From Enchytraeus crypticus (lineage: Eukaryota > Annelida > Clitellata > Enchytraeida > Enchytraeidae): a stretch of 64,000 nucleotides of DNA. Where the stretch lies: the NCBI GenBank assembly GCA_905160935.1, contig CAJHZI010000773.1, positions 401,501 through 465,500 on the forward strand, in the 5' to 3' direction. Below the pieces are notes generated by a model that did not search any database, was not told the DNA's origin, and saw only the letters and a program-made list of their open reading frames with translations. Shown one piece after another: positions 24,031-35,316 of the stretch (the stretch's first letter is position 1; every line of letters begins with the position of its first letter). The position numbers and the translations under genes were made by a program.

Positions 24031-25184
24031 ACCATGAGACGGTCCAACTATAAAGCTGAATCTAAAGCCAGTTTATCATCAGTTTTCTATTCAATATTTA
24101 TGTCAATGATGGGAGGACACTCGATTTGAACACTACACCTACTGGTTCGCTATCGAATAACTTGCAACAAACCATGGGCTCAGAACATAAAGAGCTGTTA
24201 TCAACAACAGTTATAATAGTTACAGGAATAGCATTACATCCAGTACTGAGATTAATTGTATCCAGTATTTTAATTCAAAATGAACTACGGAATTCTTTTT
24301 ATGATATTCACTTTTATCATACACATATGAAATATGCAAATAAAGTGCGATTAAGACTCTAGTTGCTGTTTTGCAACTATTTGTCTATGCGTTTATGGCA
24401 CTACAGGCTTTTACAGTAGTCACAGCATCAAACTACTGTTGTGGGTGTTGGTTCGTAGAAAGGCTGGAAACACTGGCAATTCTAATAGACTTTTTGCTGT
24501 ACTGAAAAAGACTTTAAAACGAAAAGGTCAAATTTAGCATTTAGCATTTAAATATCCGACATCAGTTTCAACAGCAATTACCTGGACAAGTGTTAGTCTC
24601 AATTCTGCTTGCAATTTAAAATTCACAGCTTTAAGTAATATTTTCTGATATATACAAAGAAGAGGTGACATAACATAATTGTTAGAGTGCTCGACAAGGA
24701 AGCAAGTAGCCTAGGCTCAAAGCGTAAGTCCACCCACAACTAAAGGAAATCCTCTGGTGCGTGACCCAGTTAAACATGTAAAGGATTAAGACAGGACCGT
24801 ATACAGTGGTTTCGATGCCGATATCAGGTCTGCTTTAAATATGACCATTTCAAAAATAGTACAGGGCTGTGTCGGTAACTTATCGATAAGTTACCCTACT
24901 TTGAATCACTAGATGCATGGTTCAAACCTTTACTGACAAGGTTCTAGACAAATACATGATTTGATTAAAAATTGGGGTTGGTTAATCATTTAAAAGTCAA
25001 ATCCTTCACCTCTACATCATTACAATTCACACATTAATTGCACAAATGAGCAAATTATTATTTCAAATCCTGGTTTTGTATTTTAAATGAATTCTCGTTT
25101 GACACGTCCACTGACGTTGGTTTGACGAGACTGTAACTCGAAGCAACCAGCCCCTAGTCACAGCTGAGTCCCCCGCCCTCCCTC

Positions 25185-25400
25185 AACACACCTGTAGTCA
25201 TAATAGTGTATTATTTTACAATACACTTGTAGACATGATACATTGCAGTGTATTTCTACAATACACCTGTAAACATAATTCATTGCAGTGTTATTTACAA
25301 CACACCTGTAATCATAATACACTGTAGTGTTATTCTACCTGTAGTCATAACACATCGCAGTGCTGTTCTATAGCATACCTGCAGTCGTAATATTCTACAA
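25185..25400. repeat. Degenerate 45-bp tandem repeat
   Basis: About five copies of a unit containing cacctgtagtcataatacat and tgcagtgt, followed by a (TA)n tract. On the minus strand each unit has a donor-like tacag/gtgtgt, but no exon is seen beside it. Confidence 0.7.
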
Positions 25401-25420
25401 TCTGTATATATATATACATG

Positions 25421-25452
<32 letters not shown>

Positions 25453-26881
25453 CATGTATATATTTCACGTGTACATATAAATGAATAGAATACGCATCAG
25501 CAGTATCGACACTCTGTTCTGGAGGGATAGCGAGTGGCTAGAGGTAAAGATATAACATCAATCAACCGAGATGTTAATATTTTATGATGCCGCTCCCACT
25601 TCAAATGATTGCTATACATTCATTATTCTATCAAATGATTATACATGCATATCTATTGACTAGTAAATTCCATCTGAGAACGTTGAATCTATGTGTAGCC
25701 TGTAATTAATGCCGTATAATAAAAAACACTGTTTTCGTTCCTCTGGCAGTGTATCTCCAGCCGGTATGGGGTATTGGATCTTCTAATAGCATTATGTGTT
25801 CAGGTTCTCAACTCAAAAGTATTAAAAGATTTGCCATAAAATAGTCGGTCATGTAAATTTATTACTTGGCTAAATGCTAAAAAGCTCATTTTAACGTAAG
25901 TTTCCTGTCTCAAAAGAAAGTCAGTGATAGGGAGAGCACTGGATTTGAAACCTGCACCAAATCACCGGAGGTGGGATACATTTCCACATTGCACTGGATA
26001 TTCCCTCATTTCTTCCTCTGCAGATGTGTCTCTTGCCTTGAACTTCCAGTGTTTAGTCTGCTTTCTCTTCTAGTTTGAATATCAGTGGTGGAACGTCTTC
26101 AGGTAGTGTGATGATGAATTTAGTTGCTGGATACGTCCCTGACATCATCTTTCGATGAGCATCAAACATTAAACTCTCATTGATTGATTGACTATGAATG
26201 AGTTCAAATTTAGTTTGTGTTTTTTCTTGTTGCATTTGCTTATTGTGTGTTGCGTGTGAACTCTACAAGGTTGTGAGACCCTTTCTGGTGTTCTTATTAA
26301 ATTAAATTGAATTGAGTATGATCTCAATTAATACTATAAATACATGTATAATGTTTAACCAATTGCACACCAATAACTGTGTGCTGCAGCTGTGTGTGCT
26401 TAAAACATCTTGTTGACTTACACAAGGCTGCATTCAACCTGAGCTTAGAAAGCTAAGGAATGTTTTTTGCTTTCATTTATCGTATGATAATTCAAAATAT
26501 CAGTAGCGGCTACTATGTAAAAGTTGTTACTCTAGAGAAGCCTGAAACCACTTACATGTATAAATGATGCATTAAGTAAGTTTCATCCTAAATAGCCTAA
26601 ACTGGACGTCAGAATTCACTGATTGATCCATTGATTTTCTTTCATCATGTAGGCCTGCACATTGTCTGAATCAGTTGATGGATTTATTGATTTTCCTTCA
26701 TCCGGCAGGCCTACATCACCGGAAACACCTTCACAGACTGATCGATAGATTCATCACGCAGTTTCTGTATTCATTTCAAGATCTGGGTCATTCGATCATG
26801 AAATAATTGCAAAATACAAGAATGTGTCGTTTAGGCTATACCGCTTTGTCAATATAATACCTACAGTATATACTTATTATA

Positions 26882-27786
26882 TGAGTAAACAACACTACTT
26901 ATATAACAACTTATATAACAACACGGAACTTCTTGCGAAGCCACTTTTGCCACAAGAAAAGGCGCGGCTGCTCGCAGTGTCGGCCCCCCATAGTGGAGAC
27001 TGGATCAAGGCTTTACCAATCTCATCATGCGGCCTCCGTCTGGACGACGAAGCAGTCAGAGGCGCGGCCGGTCTTCGTCTGGGCACTACCTTATGTGAGC
27101 CACACAACTGCATTTGTGGTGTCTCAGTCAATGCGTTAGGCATTCACGGCCTGTCGTGCAAGCGTAGTGCCGGCAGAATCAGCAGACATCAGTTCATAAA
27201 CGACTTGATCTGGCGCGCCCTGAGTCGAGCGAATATCCCAGCCATTAAAGAGCCCCTGGGACTGATCCGCACTGATGGTAAACGTCCAGACGGTGTCTCT
27301 CAAATTCCATGGGCAGAGGGGAAGTGTGTTAGCTGGGACGTCACTGTTACGGACACTTTTTCAATAAGCCATCTCGGCCTTTCTTGCGCTGCTGCTGGTG
27401 CTGCAGCAGAGGCCGCGGCTAATAGGAAAACTCTGAAGTATGCCGAAATCTCTGGCAACTATATCTTCATGCCTATTGCCTTTGAGACCCTGGGGCCCAT
27501 CAACTCTCTCGCATCAGACTTTATTGACGAAATAGGCAGAAGGACCAGCGCCATTACTGGTGATAAGCGCGAAAAATCTTTTCTGTGGCAGCGACTGTCT
27601 ATTGCTCTCCAGCGATTCAATGCAGTCTGCTTCAGTGGCACTTTGGCTAAAGCGGCTTCCCAGAGTGCAGAGGAATTATTTTAATCGCTTTTTTAAAAAA
27701 AACTTTTAATTAAATAAAGTCTCTTTTATCTTATTTTTAGCCCAGGGCCCTTTACAGCCCAGGGCATTAAAAAAAATAACAACTAA
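26882..27786 (+). mobile_element. 5'-truncated LINE 3' end with restriction-like endonuclease
   Basis: An uninterrupted ORF (stop at 27684) carries from about 26930 the C-terminus of a non-LTR retrotransposon protein: ARLLAVSAPHSGDWIKALP, a zinc-knuckle-like CICGVSVNALGIHGLSC, then RHQFINDLIWRA and KRPDGVSQIPW with WDVTVTD. The order C-C-H-C followed by RPD and WDV fits the restriction-like endonuclease of R2-superfamily-like elements. The reverse transcriptase is absent. The block is much richer in GC than its flanks. It ends with cagcccagggcattaaaaaa. A 12-base sequence atacttattata on both sides (about 26870 and 27787) may be the target-site duplication, with the insert between. The ORF's first 30 codons are probably flanking DNA. 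The intact frame suggests a young insertion. Confidence 0.8.
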
Positions 27787-30116
27787 TACTTATTATACAA
27801 GTAGTATTACTTATAGAATAACTATTATTACTTATAGAATAACTAGTAAAATATTATACTTAGGCTATATAATAATGTAATAATTTTAAGATACTTTTTA
27901 TGACGTTTTTACTAGACCTATATTACCTGAAATATTTTACAAAAGACATGACAAAAGCTTTTTATCTAAATATATGCCAGTAACAATATAGTTTATCCGA
28001 ATTAGTTCTCTCAGTATACCTCTTCTTATCAACATACGTATAATTTATAAAATAATTCAGCATCCCAAGCCTCGGTCTTCCTCTAACCATTTTTATTATA
28101 CTTTTCCTTTAATTACCTATTTTAGTGAATCATTCCCTCTCAGATCCTGACCTCTCCAACTGTTCTTTCTGTTCATTATCATATTTAGCAGTTACCTACT
28201 TGTGTCAACTCCATTTAACATTTCTCCGTTCGTAATTTTGCCAGTCCATCTGATCTTATCCATAGCCACATTTCGATCGCCTCCAATTTCCGAATATTCT
28301 ACTTTCTTATAACGTTCATGGTTCAGTGAAATTTCACAGCCCTACATTAGCGGGGTCCAGACTAAATAATTGCTATCTCTATTTGTACCACAAAAATTAA
28401 CATGGTGATAATCTTATTACATTTTTTGGAAAATGATATCCATCCATAATTTTTTCTTCAAATAAGCAGTCACTGATAACTGACAGTGACTGAAATCATT
28501 TCAGCAGTTGTTGGAAGAGCCGATATTTCATAAATTCAGGCACTCAAACGATATTTCCCACTCCCCAGGTGTCAGGAGCCGACAGTTAATTTTACGAAGT
28601 TTATGAAGACTGGCTTATATCTCGTTAAGGACTAAAAAATGTTGATTCATAAATGATCCCGATTTAATCACTTTCAGCTCAAAATTGGCAATTGACAATA
28701 TTGTGATTGACAGCACCACACAAAAACATCGATTGTAAAGATCGTAGGCCTAATAATTTATGCAATCACTGTTTCACAATCTTAATTCTGCAATGGACGC
28801 TATTTAGAACATGAAATATTTGCCATTATCCGAACCTAGAAATGGACAGATGCATCGTTTGATTCCTTATAGGCCTGGTTGTTTATTTCGTCCTTTAAAT
28901 TCCCTCTGTTGTGGCTCGGCTCTAATTACAAATCTTTTACTGTGAAACTACAGCTAAGCTTAGTAAGCTATTTAATTATTGTAATTATTTATCGACCAAT
29001 TATGAAGTGTCTCAAATTTAATGTCAAAATTCCTGAGGTCTTGAGTCTATGCATATTAATTTGCGGCCGTGCTAAAGTAGTGAAATGGTTGAAATGTTTA
29101 AAATAGTAAAATGGTATGTTCAAAGCTTCTTAAAACGGGGTCGTTAATACATTTCCCTCAAACTTCAGCAACACTTTGAATCAATTGATAAATTACAGTA
29201 AGCTGCAACAGTTCTTACGTGTCCTTAAAATTAGTACAAGCTAACTTGGAATATTCAATACTTGAAGATGATGGTACTTCACCAAATACCCTAATTAGTT
29301 TTATTTAGACTGTAGAATTACTTTTCTTTGCATACTTATACATGTATATATACACGTAGTAGCTTGTAATCGATATCTCTTAATTATAAGAAGTATAATT
29401 TCTACAAATTGCCGTCTCAATCTTCAAAAATACAGCAAAAGCATTTCAAATAGCATTAAATTTTCGATAAAGTCCTTAATTTTAGTTTAGTATTTTCATA
29501 CTTTAACTCTACCCCTCGACCCCTCCCATTCCACTAATTGACCTTATCATACTGTATTGGATAGTCTAGACCGACTATAACGGCCTATGTAGAATGCACT
29601 CATCCATGCGAGCCTAAAAGCAAGACCAGGACACTTTGTTAAGCACGCGGCATGTTTACCGTAGCCTACCTTACAGTCTGCTAAATGAACGCTGCTAGCT
29701 CGCATAGACTTCATTACACACATTTGTCTGCCAAAAGCTACCAAAAATCACGAGTCAATGCATTATTCTGACGTTTGAGCAATAGTTATATTGTTTATTA
29801 TTATATGAATATGCTACAAAAATTTTGTCATATGCATTGGTAATGTTATGTAATTATAATTACAATTTTCTCCCATGAGATAGTAGATACGAAATGTATT
29901 GTATGTATTGGGGTCTTACCTAGTTTTCAGTTGCCTTTTTTCGTAACGTAGCGGCTATATACGCTTAAGCGTGAACACTAATAAATGAGGCGGCTTGAAT
30001 TCAATAAGGGCCTAAGCATAATATACGGACTCCATCGGCTGCCACCACACTTATGTTCCTAATGGAAGACAACATGTATATCAAATTCAGACAAATTCAG
30101 TGATACATAGGCCAAT

Positions 30117-30135
30117 ATATATATTTATATAATAT

Positions 30136-30180
<45 letters not shown>

Positions 30181-30200
30181 GTATATATATATATGTATGC
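30117..30200. repeat. (TA)n microsatellite
   Basis: Interrupted TA dinucleotide tract. Confidence 0.93.
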
Positions 30201-30326
30201 ATACATATAGGCCTATATACTGTATATTAGGTAGGCCTAAATTTTTAACGTCTGTTTATGTTCTAGTATGATAATGTCAGAGGAGCTGTCGGGCTTGAAT
30301 ACGAAATCATGTACTCTGGCTAATTA

Positions 30327-30480
30327 GACATTATGATAAGCCTTATTTTGATTTATCAGACATTATGATAAGCCTTATTCTGATTTATCAGACATTATGA
30401 TAAGCCTTATTCTGATTTATCAGATATTATGATAAGCCTTATTCTGATTTATCAGACATTATGATAAGCCTTATTCTGGC
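30327..30480. repeat. 32-bp minisatellite
   Basis: Five copies at exact 32-base spacing (starts at 30327, 30359, 30391, 30423, 30455) of a unit beginning gacattatgataagcctta. It ends about 25 bases before a tRNA-like SINE. Confidence 0.92.
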
Positions 30481-30499
30481 AAATTATATGATCCAGATC

Positions 30500-30745
30500 G
30501 CTAGTGGATAAGCCCTAGCGGTAAAGTGTTCGCCTCGGATGTAAGTGCCCTGGGTTCAAAGCCCAGGGTCAGTCAGCAAATGATGGATATATATCTCCTT
30601 AGACCCATGAAAAGTTAAAGATGTATCGGGGCTTGCAGCCAATTGGTGATATTAGTAGCAACAATATGTTCTACCATGGAAAGGATAAATAATAATCTGC
30701 CAGGAACCTGTAAAGCAGTCTCAAAGACGAGTCTCGAGTTATTAC
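30500..30745 (+). mobile_element. tRNA-derived SINE
   Basis: The 5' end has an A-box-like tagcggtaaagtg and a B-box ggttcaaagcc inside a strong stem (ccctggg with cccaggg), as in a tRNA T-arm. The tRNA-unrelated body continues through tgtatcggggcttgcagcc. The acceptor stem does not close well, so I do not call a functional tRNA gene. Confidence 0.65.
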
Positions 30746-32399
30746 ACTGCTATTGATATTGTTGAAGGTTATTTCTATTGTTATTATTATCATCATCATT
30801 AAGTCGAAACAGTTTTGACCAGTTTAAAAACCATTCCCATTAATTCTAAGACATATATATCTTTTCATATCAGTCATTCATTCATTCATTCAAATCATTC
30901 ATTCATTCAATATCAGGTAGTATGACCTGGGCATCTCAGCTCGTACTGTAAAATAAGCACTTTTAGCTAGGTCAATAAATGTTGCATATACAACTGTAGA
31001 CTAGTATTACGTATATATTTCGATATCGATAGATTGATCATTTCTATGATATTTGCACGACATGGGGTTCTAAAGTTTATCTCTCGCTCACTCGATTGCT
31101 TCGTAGTTTTTCTCAGAATTTTCCCACGAAAAGAAAAGCTTAATCCACCTTATATAGCGGTGTTAATTCGCATTTCATATCTGTACATTTGGCTTAAAGG
31201 GCTAATAACTTTTCTTAGCCATATGTGCGTTTAGGTTACTACTTTTTATTAGCTACATATTGGGTATATGAGCGAAACGCAGGCCTATATCCGATTTTAA
31301 GAAAATGCTAGGCCTACTGGAATTTGCAAAAGTAGCGGAAATTTTAAATAGAGTCCAAAATGTTCAAAAGATGTGCATAATTTCTTAACGAAGGCACTGA
31401 ATTCTTAAAGATTTATTGCATTTCATGTTAAAATATTGCATTGCATTACATATTGCATTACGGTTATCTGTAACATTACGGCGTTTGCCGAATATTCTTA
31501 AATCAGCTTATATTATCCAACTAAAGTAGTGCCCTTTCATTTTTGGACTCACAAAATCGCTTGATTGTGTTAATCTATTTTGCTGCAGAGACAAATCACT
31601 GATAGCACATTGCGTTGAACACTTGGGTCACACCTAAATGAAAAATCTAATGTAATGCATTGAGCAAAAGTGATTGAAGCAGCTAGATAGTCAAATAGTA
31701 TGCATGATGCTGCATGCTGATACAATAATTAAATGAAAGGAATAGCGTCATGATTCTCACCTCTCCCTTCAACCTAACTCTTCTAAGCACTCTTCTTATT
31801 TTAAGAAGTGCATACAGCTTCTTACTTTTCTCAAGTTTTCAGGATTATTAAAGCCGTGAAGTTAAAACTCGACTTTGGTTTGACTGTACTGATTACAGCC
31901 GCTCAACCATCTGCTGCGCGCTAGCTGCAGAGTAATTATATTCACAGGAGCTTGGAGCCGCTAGTGTCAATTCAGTCTATAACCGTGTAAATAGTAAGCG
32001 AAACGTGCGTGAGTATGTGATTACTTGTTAGAAAACTGCTTTCTATACTTTGCTTATATTTTGCAGGTACTAGATAGGCTCTAGATTCATACAAAATCCG
32101 ACACTAATTTTGGAAATGTCGTAAGAACTGATATTGTCCTATGAATATATAACATTGATATATTTTATTATTTATATTTGTATTGTGCCCGTGCATATTG
32201 TATCTATAAAATAAAGTAATGTGAAAGAAATGCAAACAATTCATTTAATTTAAACTAATTAACTGTAAGGAGACGTTTAATTGTACTATCATTATTTAAT
32301 GCAAACTCACATGTAGACTACTGCATGTCTTGATCAAGAATCCACAGACACATCTTAATAATTATACCTTCAATGCGCGTATTAACCAATATGCCGTCA

Positions 32400-32680
32400 T
32401 GCTCTTATATAACTATAGGGGCCCACTGACTGATCCCAAAGGCTAGTCAATGAACGAATAGACCTTCTTCACTCCTTTTGTCCCATACCATATCATCAAT
32501 CAATCCCATATTTTTCCATTCGATTTGGAAACTGTTTTAGTAATTTCTAGAACATGTAGGCGCTCACCTACCGAATGGCGTTTCTGCAGTTATTTTGCAT
32601 CTTAGTGTTTTAAGCGCCTTTTACGGCACGTGCAGTCTATTCTTCAAACAACCCTGACACAACACAGGGGGAGGGGGATT
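32400..32680 (+). repeat. Dispersed retroelement-end repeat
   Basis: Shares gcgccttttacggcacgtgc and ccctgacacaacacaggg with the element at 19.70-20.00 kb and weaker blocks at 5.16, 13.38 and 57.17 kb. Confidence 0.5.
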
Positions 32681-32785
32681 AGAGATTACAGTATCTTCAG
32701 TTAATCGAATCTAAATATTTTATATTTAAAGACCGTCTATGTTTGTCATAGTCACCGAAGCCATTGAAACAATGAGATTGCTTGC

Positions 32786-32985
32786 GGGCTGGCCGAGTGG
32801 ATAGCGCACATGCCATAAAAGCACGAGGGCACTGGTTTTAATCCCATCCATACAGTCTGTGACAGTATCCCATGTGGTAACGAAAGAGACATTAAACTAA
32901 AGTCTGCAGCTCTAAATTATTTTCTGCTGACGTAGCATTGCTGCCTTAAGACATGACGTAGGCCTATTGGGCACGTATTGGCATT
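32786..32985 (+). mobile_element. tRNA-derived SINE
   Basis: Starts gcgggctggccgagtggata, which matches a tRNA A-box region, and has a B-box-like ggttttaatcc about 40 bases later. The body contains agagacattaaactaaagtc. The tRNA part is too degenerate for a functional tRNA. Confidence 0.6.
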
Positions 32986-33699
32986 TATATGTTTTGTAAC
33001 CTGAAAGAGTTTCCAGTTTTGATATCTTTAAAGAAATTTCAAGTTAGTGTTTTGTTCATTCAATGCAGCAGTCAAATTAGTCTCCTCTTGCGACAAGTAC
33101 CTCCGCAATACGATATAAAATATTAATTATATTAATAACGAAATTTCCGTCTAAAACGCTCAATCGACAGAATTGTATTGTTGCTGAAGAGTTATTTCTC
33201 TTGTGTTAAATTGTACATTAATGTTATATTATTTACTTCAGATTTTGCGCATCTTAGGTCAAAAGGACTATAACGTTATAGCAGTTGTTGCTCAGAATGT
33301 CGGTAAGAACAAACTTGTAAATCATTATGATTTATCTCCTTGAAGTATATTTTAAGGTAAATTAGGTATAAAATGATATGCAATTTGAACATATCGCGTA
33401 TAAATCTATTCGTTTGTAATATTTTGCAAACATTCAAGATAAAAATCAATGAAATCAATAGAGAATTAATTATATATTAGTTAGCTTTCTATAACCTTAT
33501 ATTAACAAGGCAATTAATTCAGAAATCTTTCCGTGACTACGTAAGCGACAAAATCTGATCCGTTTTTGACAATGCAATGGCATTAACTAAATAATAAATA
33601 AGTTCAAAAGGAATATATATCATATATATATTCAGATATATATAATAGATATATATAATAGCTCTATATATATCTGCGTGTACTTGACTTAGATAATTC

Positions 33700-34385
33700 T
33701 CATCTTCTGAAACCATATGAGCAGTACACTCAGCCTCATTGTCATATGAGCAGTACACTAAGCTCATTGTCACGTGATCAGTACACTTTGCCTCATTGTC
33801 ATATGAGCAGTACACTAAGCTCATTGTCATATGAACAGTACACTTTGCCTCATTGTCATATGATCAGTACACTCTGTCTCATTGTCATATGATCAGTACA
33901 CTTGACATCATTGTCATATGATCAGTACACTCAACCTCATTGTCATATGAGAAGTACACTCAGCCTCACTGTCATATGAGCAGTACACTCTGTCTCATTG
34001 ACATATGATCAGTACACTCAACCTCATTGTCATATGATCAGTACACTCTGTCTCATTGACATAGGAGTAGTACACTCAACCTCATTGTCATAAGATCAGT
34101 ACACTTTGCCTCATTGTCATATGATCAGTACGCTCAGCCTCATTCTCATATGATCAGTACACTCAGCTCATTGTCACATGATCAGTACACTTTGCCTCAT
34201 TGTCATATGAGCAGTACACATTGTCTCATTGACATATGATCAGTACACTCAGCCTCATTGTCATATGAGCAGTACACTCTGTCTCATTGTCATATGATCA
34301 GTACACTCTGTCACATTGTCATATGATCAGTACACTTGACCTCATTGTCATATGAGAAGTACATTCAGCCTCATATGCACGTGAG
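33700..34385. repeat. 29-bp minisatellite
   Basis: More than twenty variants of a unit of about 29 bases such as tcatatgatcagtacactct followed by gtctcattg. The copies vary at fixed positions (gatcag or gagcag; ctctgtc, ctcagcc or ctttgcc), so subfamilies could be ordered. There are no unique spacers. Confidence 0.92.
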
Positions 34386-34815
34386 GCAGTCACTAATCAT
34401 TTAACAAGACCAACTTGTTCGTTTGATATTTGGATACCATTGAATTGTATCATTGTAACTGCAGATAGCTGAAAAATCTTATGTTCAATTATTAAAATAT
34501 TATGTTCAAAAATTGATTGTCAGTGGACTGCCTTGGCATCTAAATCAACTATACAATATATTCAGAGAATTGCTGATTAAAATCGTCTTTTTTTCTCCAA
34601 TGTGTTGAAAATATAAACAATTTAATTTTTATTTCTCAATTTGTGAACTAATTAGGTAAATTTTAATAACTTTTTTAAAAACGAAATTGAACTAATAGAA
34701 TAGAATGTTCATTTTCCTAATCTAATGAATATAAAAATAGTCCTCATAAAAATGTACTCATGTTAATTAATTGCGTGACTGAATTGGCAGTTTATCCAGA
34801 GTTTCATGCTTTCAG

Positions 34816-35244
34816 TGCTACCTGATCAAGAGTAAGATGAACGGGCTGGTCCTAGACATAAAAGGAGAGTCTAAGGAGCCTGGAGCTAAAGTGATCACGT
34901 ACACGCAGCAGGGAAGTGACAATCAGCTGTGGTACGATGACCTCAGTACTGGAACAATCCGGTCTAAACTGACTGGATTCTGTCTGGATCTAGACTGTCA
35001 GTACATCCATTCAGTACTTATTCCGTGCATTAATTACTTATTACTTGTTACTACTTGTATTACTTGCTTATTCAATATGCTATTATTACCAGATACTTAC
35101 TGTGAGAGTGATCTCTTGATGGAATGTTAAACTTTAAGAAGTCATCGACACTCTAAAAGGGCTAAATCAAAGTATATGAGTATTATGAGTATGAATATAT
35201 GTATAGAGTATGAGTGTATATATATATATATATATATAATATAC

Positions 35245-35282
<38 letters not shown>

Positions 35283-35283
35283 C

Positions 35284-35316
<33 letters not shown>

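Larger units (their letters stand above)
20760..26868. other. Transposon-rich interval without host genes seen
   Basis: Beyond the decayed LINE pieces and repeats listed separately I find no exon with family similarity. The block 23.04-23.30 kb is less AT-rich than its surroundings and may be unique DNA, but has no ORF or splice pattern I can support. A 60-codon minus-strand ORF at 26235-26053 looks protein-like (KFELIHSQSINESLMF, ATKFIITLPEDVPPLI) but has no recognisable family. Confidence 0.4.
27790..34815. other. Interval upstream of lectin gene 3
   Basis: I expected but did not find the first exon(s) of lectin gene 3 here. Contents are repeats, two tRNA-like SINEs and AT-rich DNA. The segment 31.86-32.03 kb is locally richer in GC and could be unique or regulatory sequence, but I cannot support a function. 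Confidence 0.4.

Noticed and set aside
26053..26235. Exon of a host gene (60-codon minus ORF)
   Set aside because: The peptide looks plausible but has no clear acceptor or donor and no recognised family, so it is only mentioned in the interval note.
30508..30580. Functional tRNA gene
   Set aside because: A and B boxes and a T-arm-like stem are present, but the acceptor stem does not close and a SINE body follows; called a tRNA-derived SINE.
32786..32860. Functional tRNA gene
   Set aside because: The A-box region is tRNA-like but the T-arm is degenerate (ggttttaatcc) and a repeat body follows.
33700..34385. CRISPR-like array of repeats
   Set aside because: The units are continuous 29-bp tandem repeats with no unique spacers, in clearly eukaryotic DNA; it is a minisatellite. 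The same applies to 30.33-30.48 kb.
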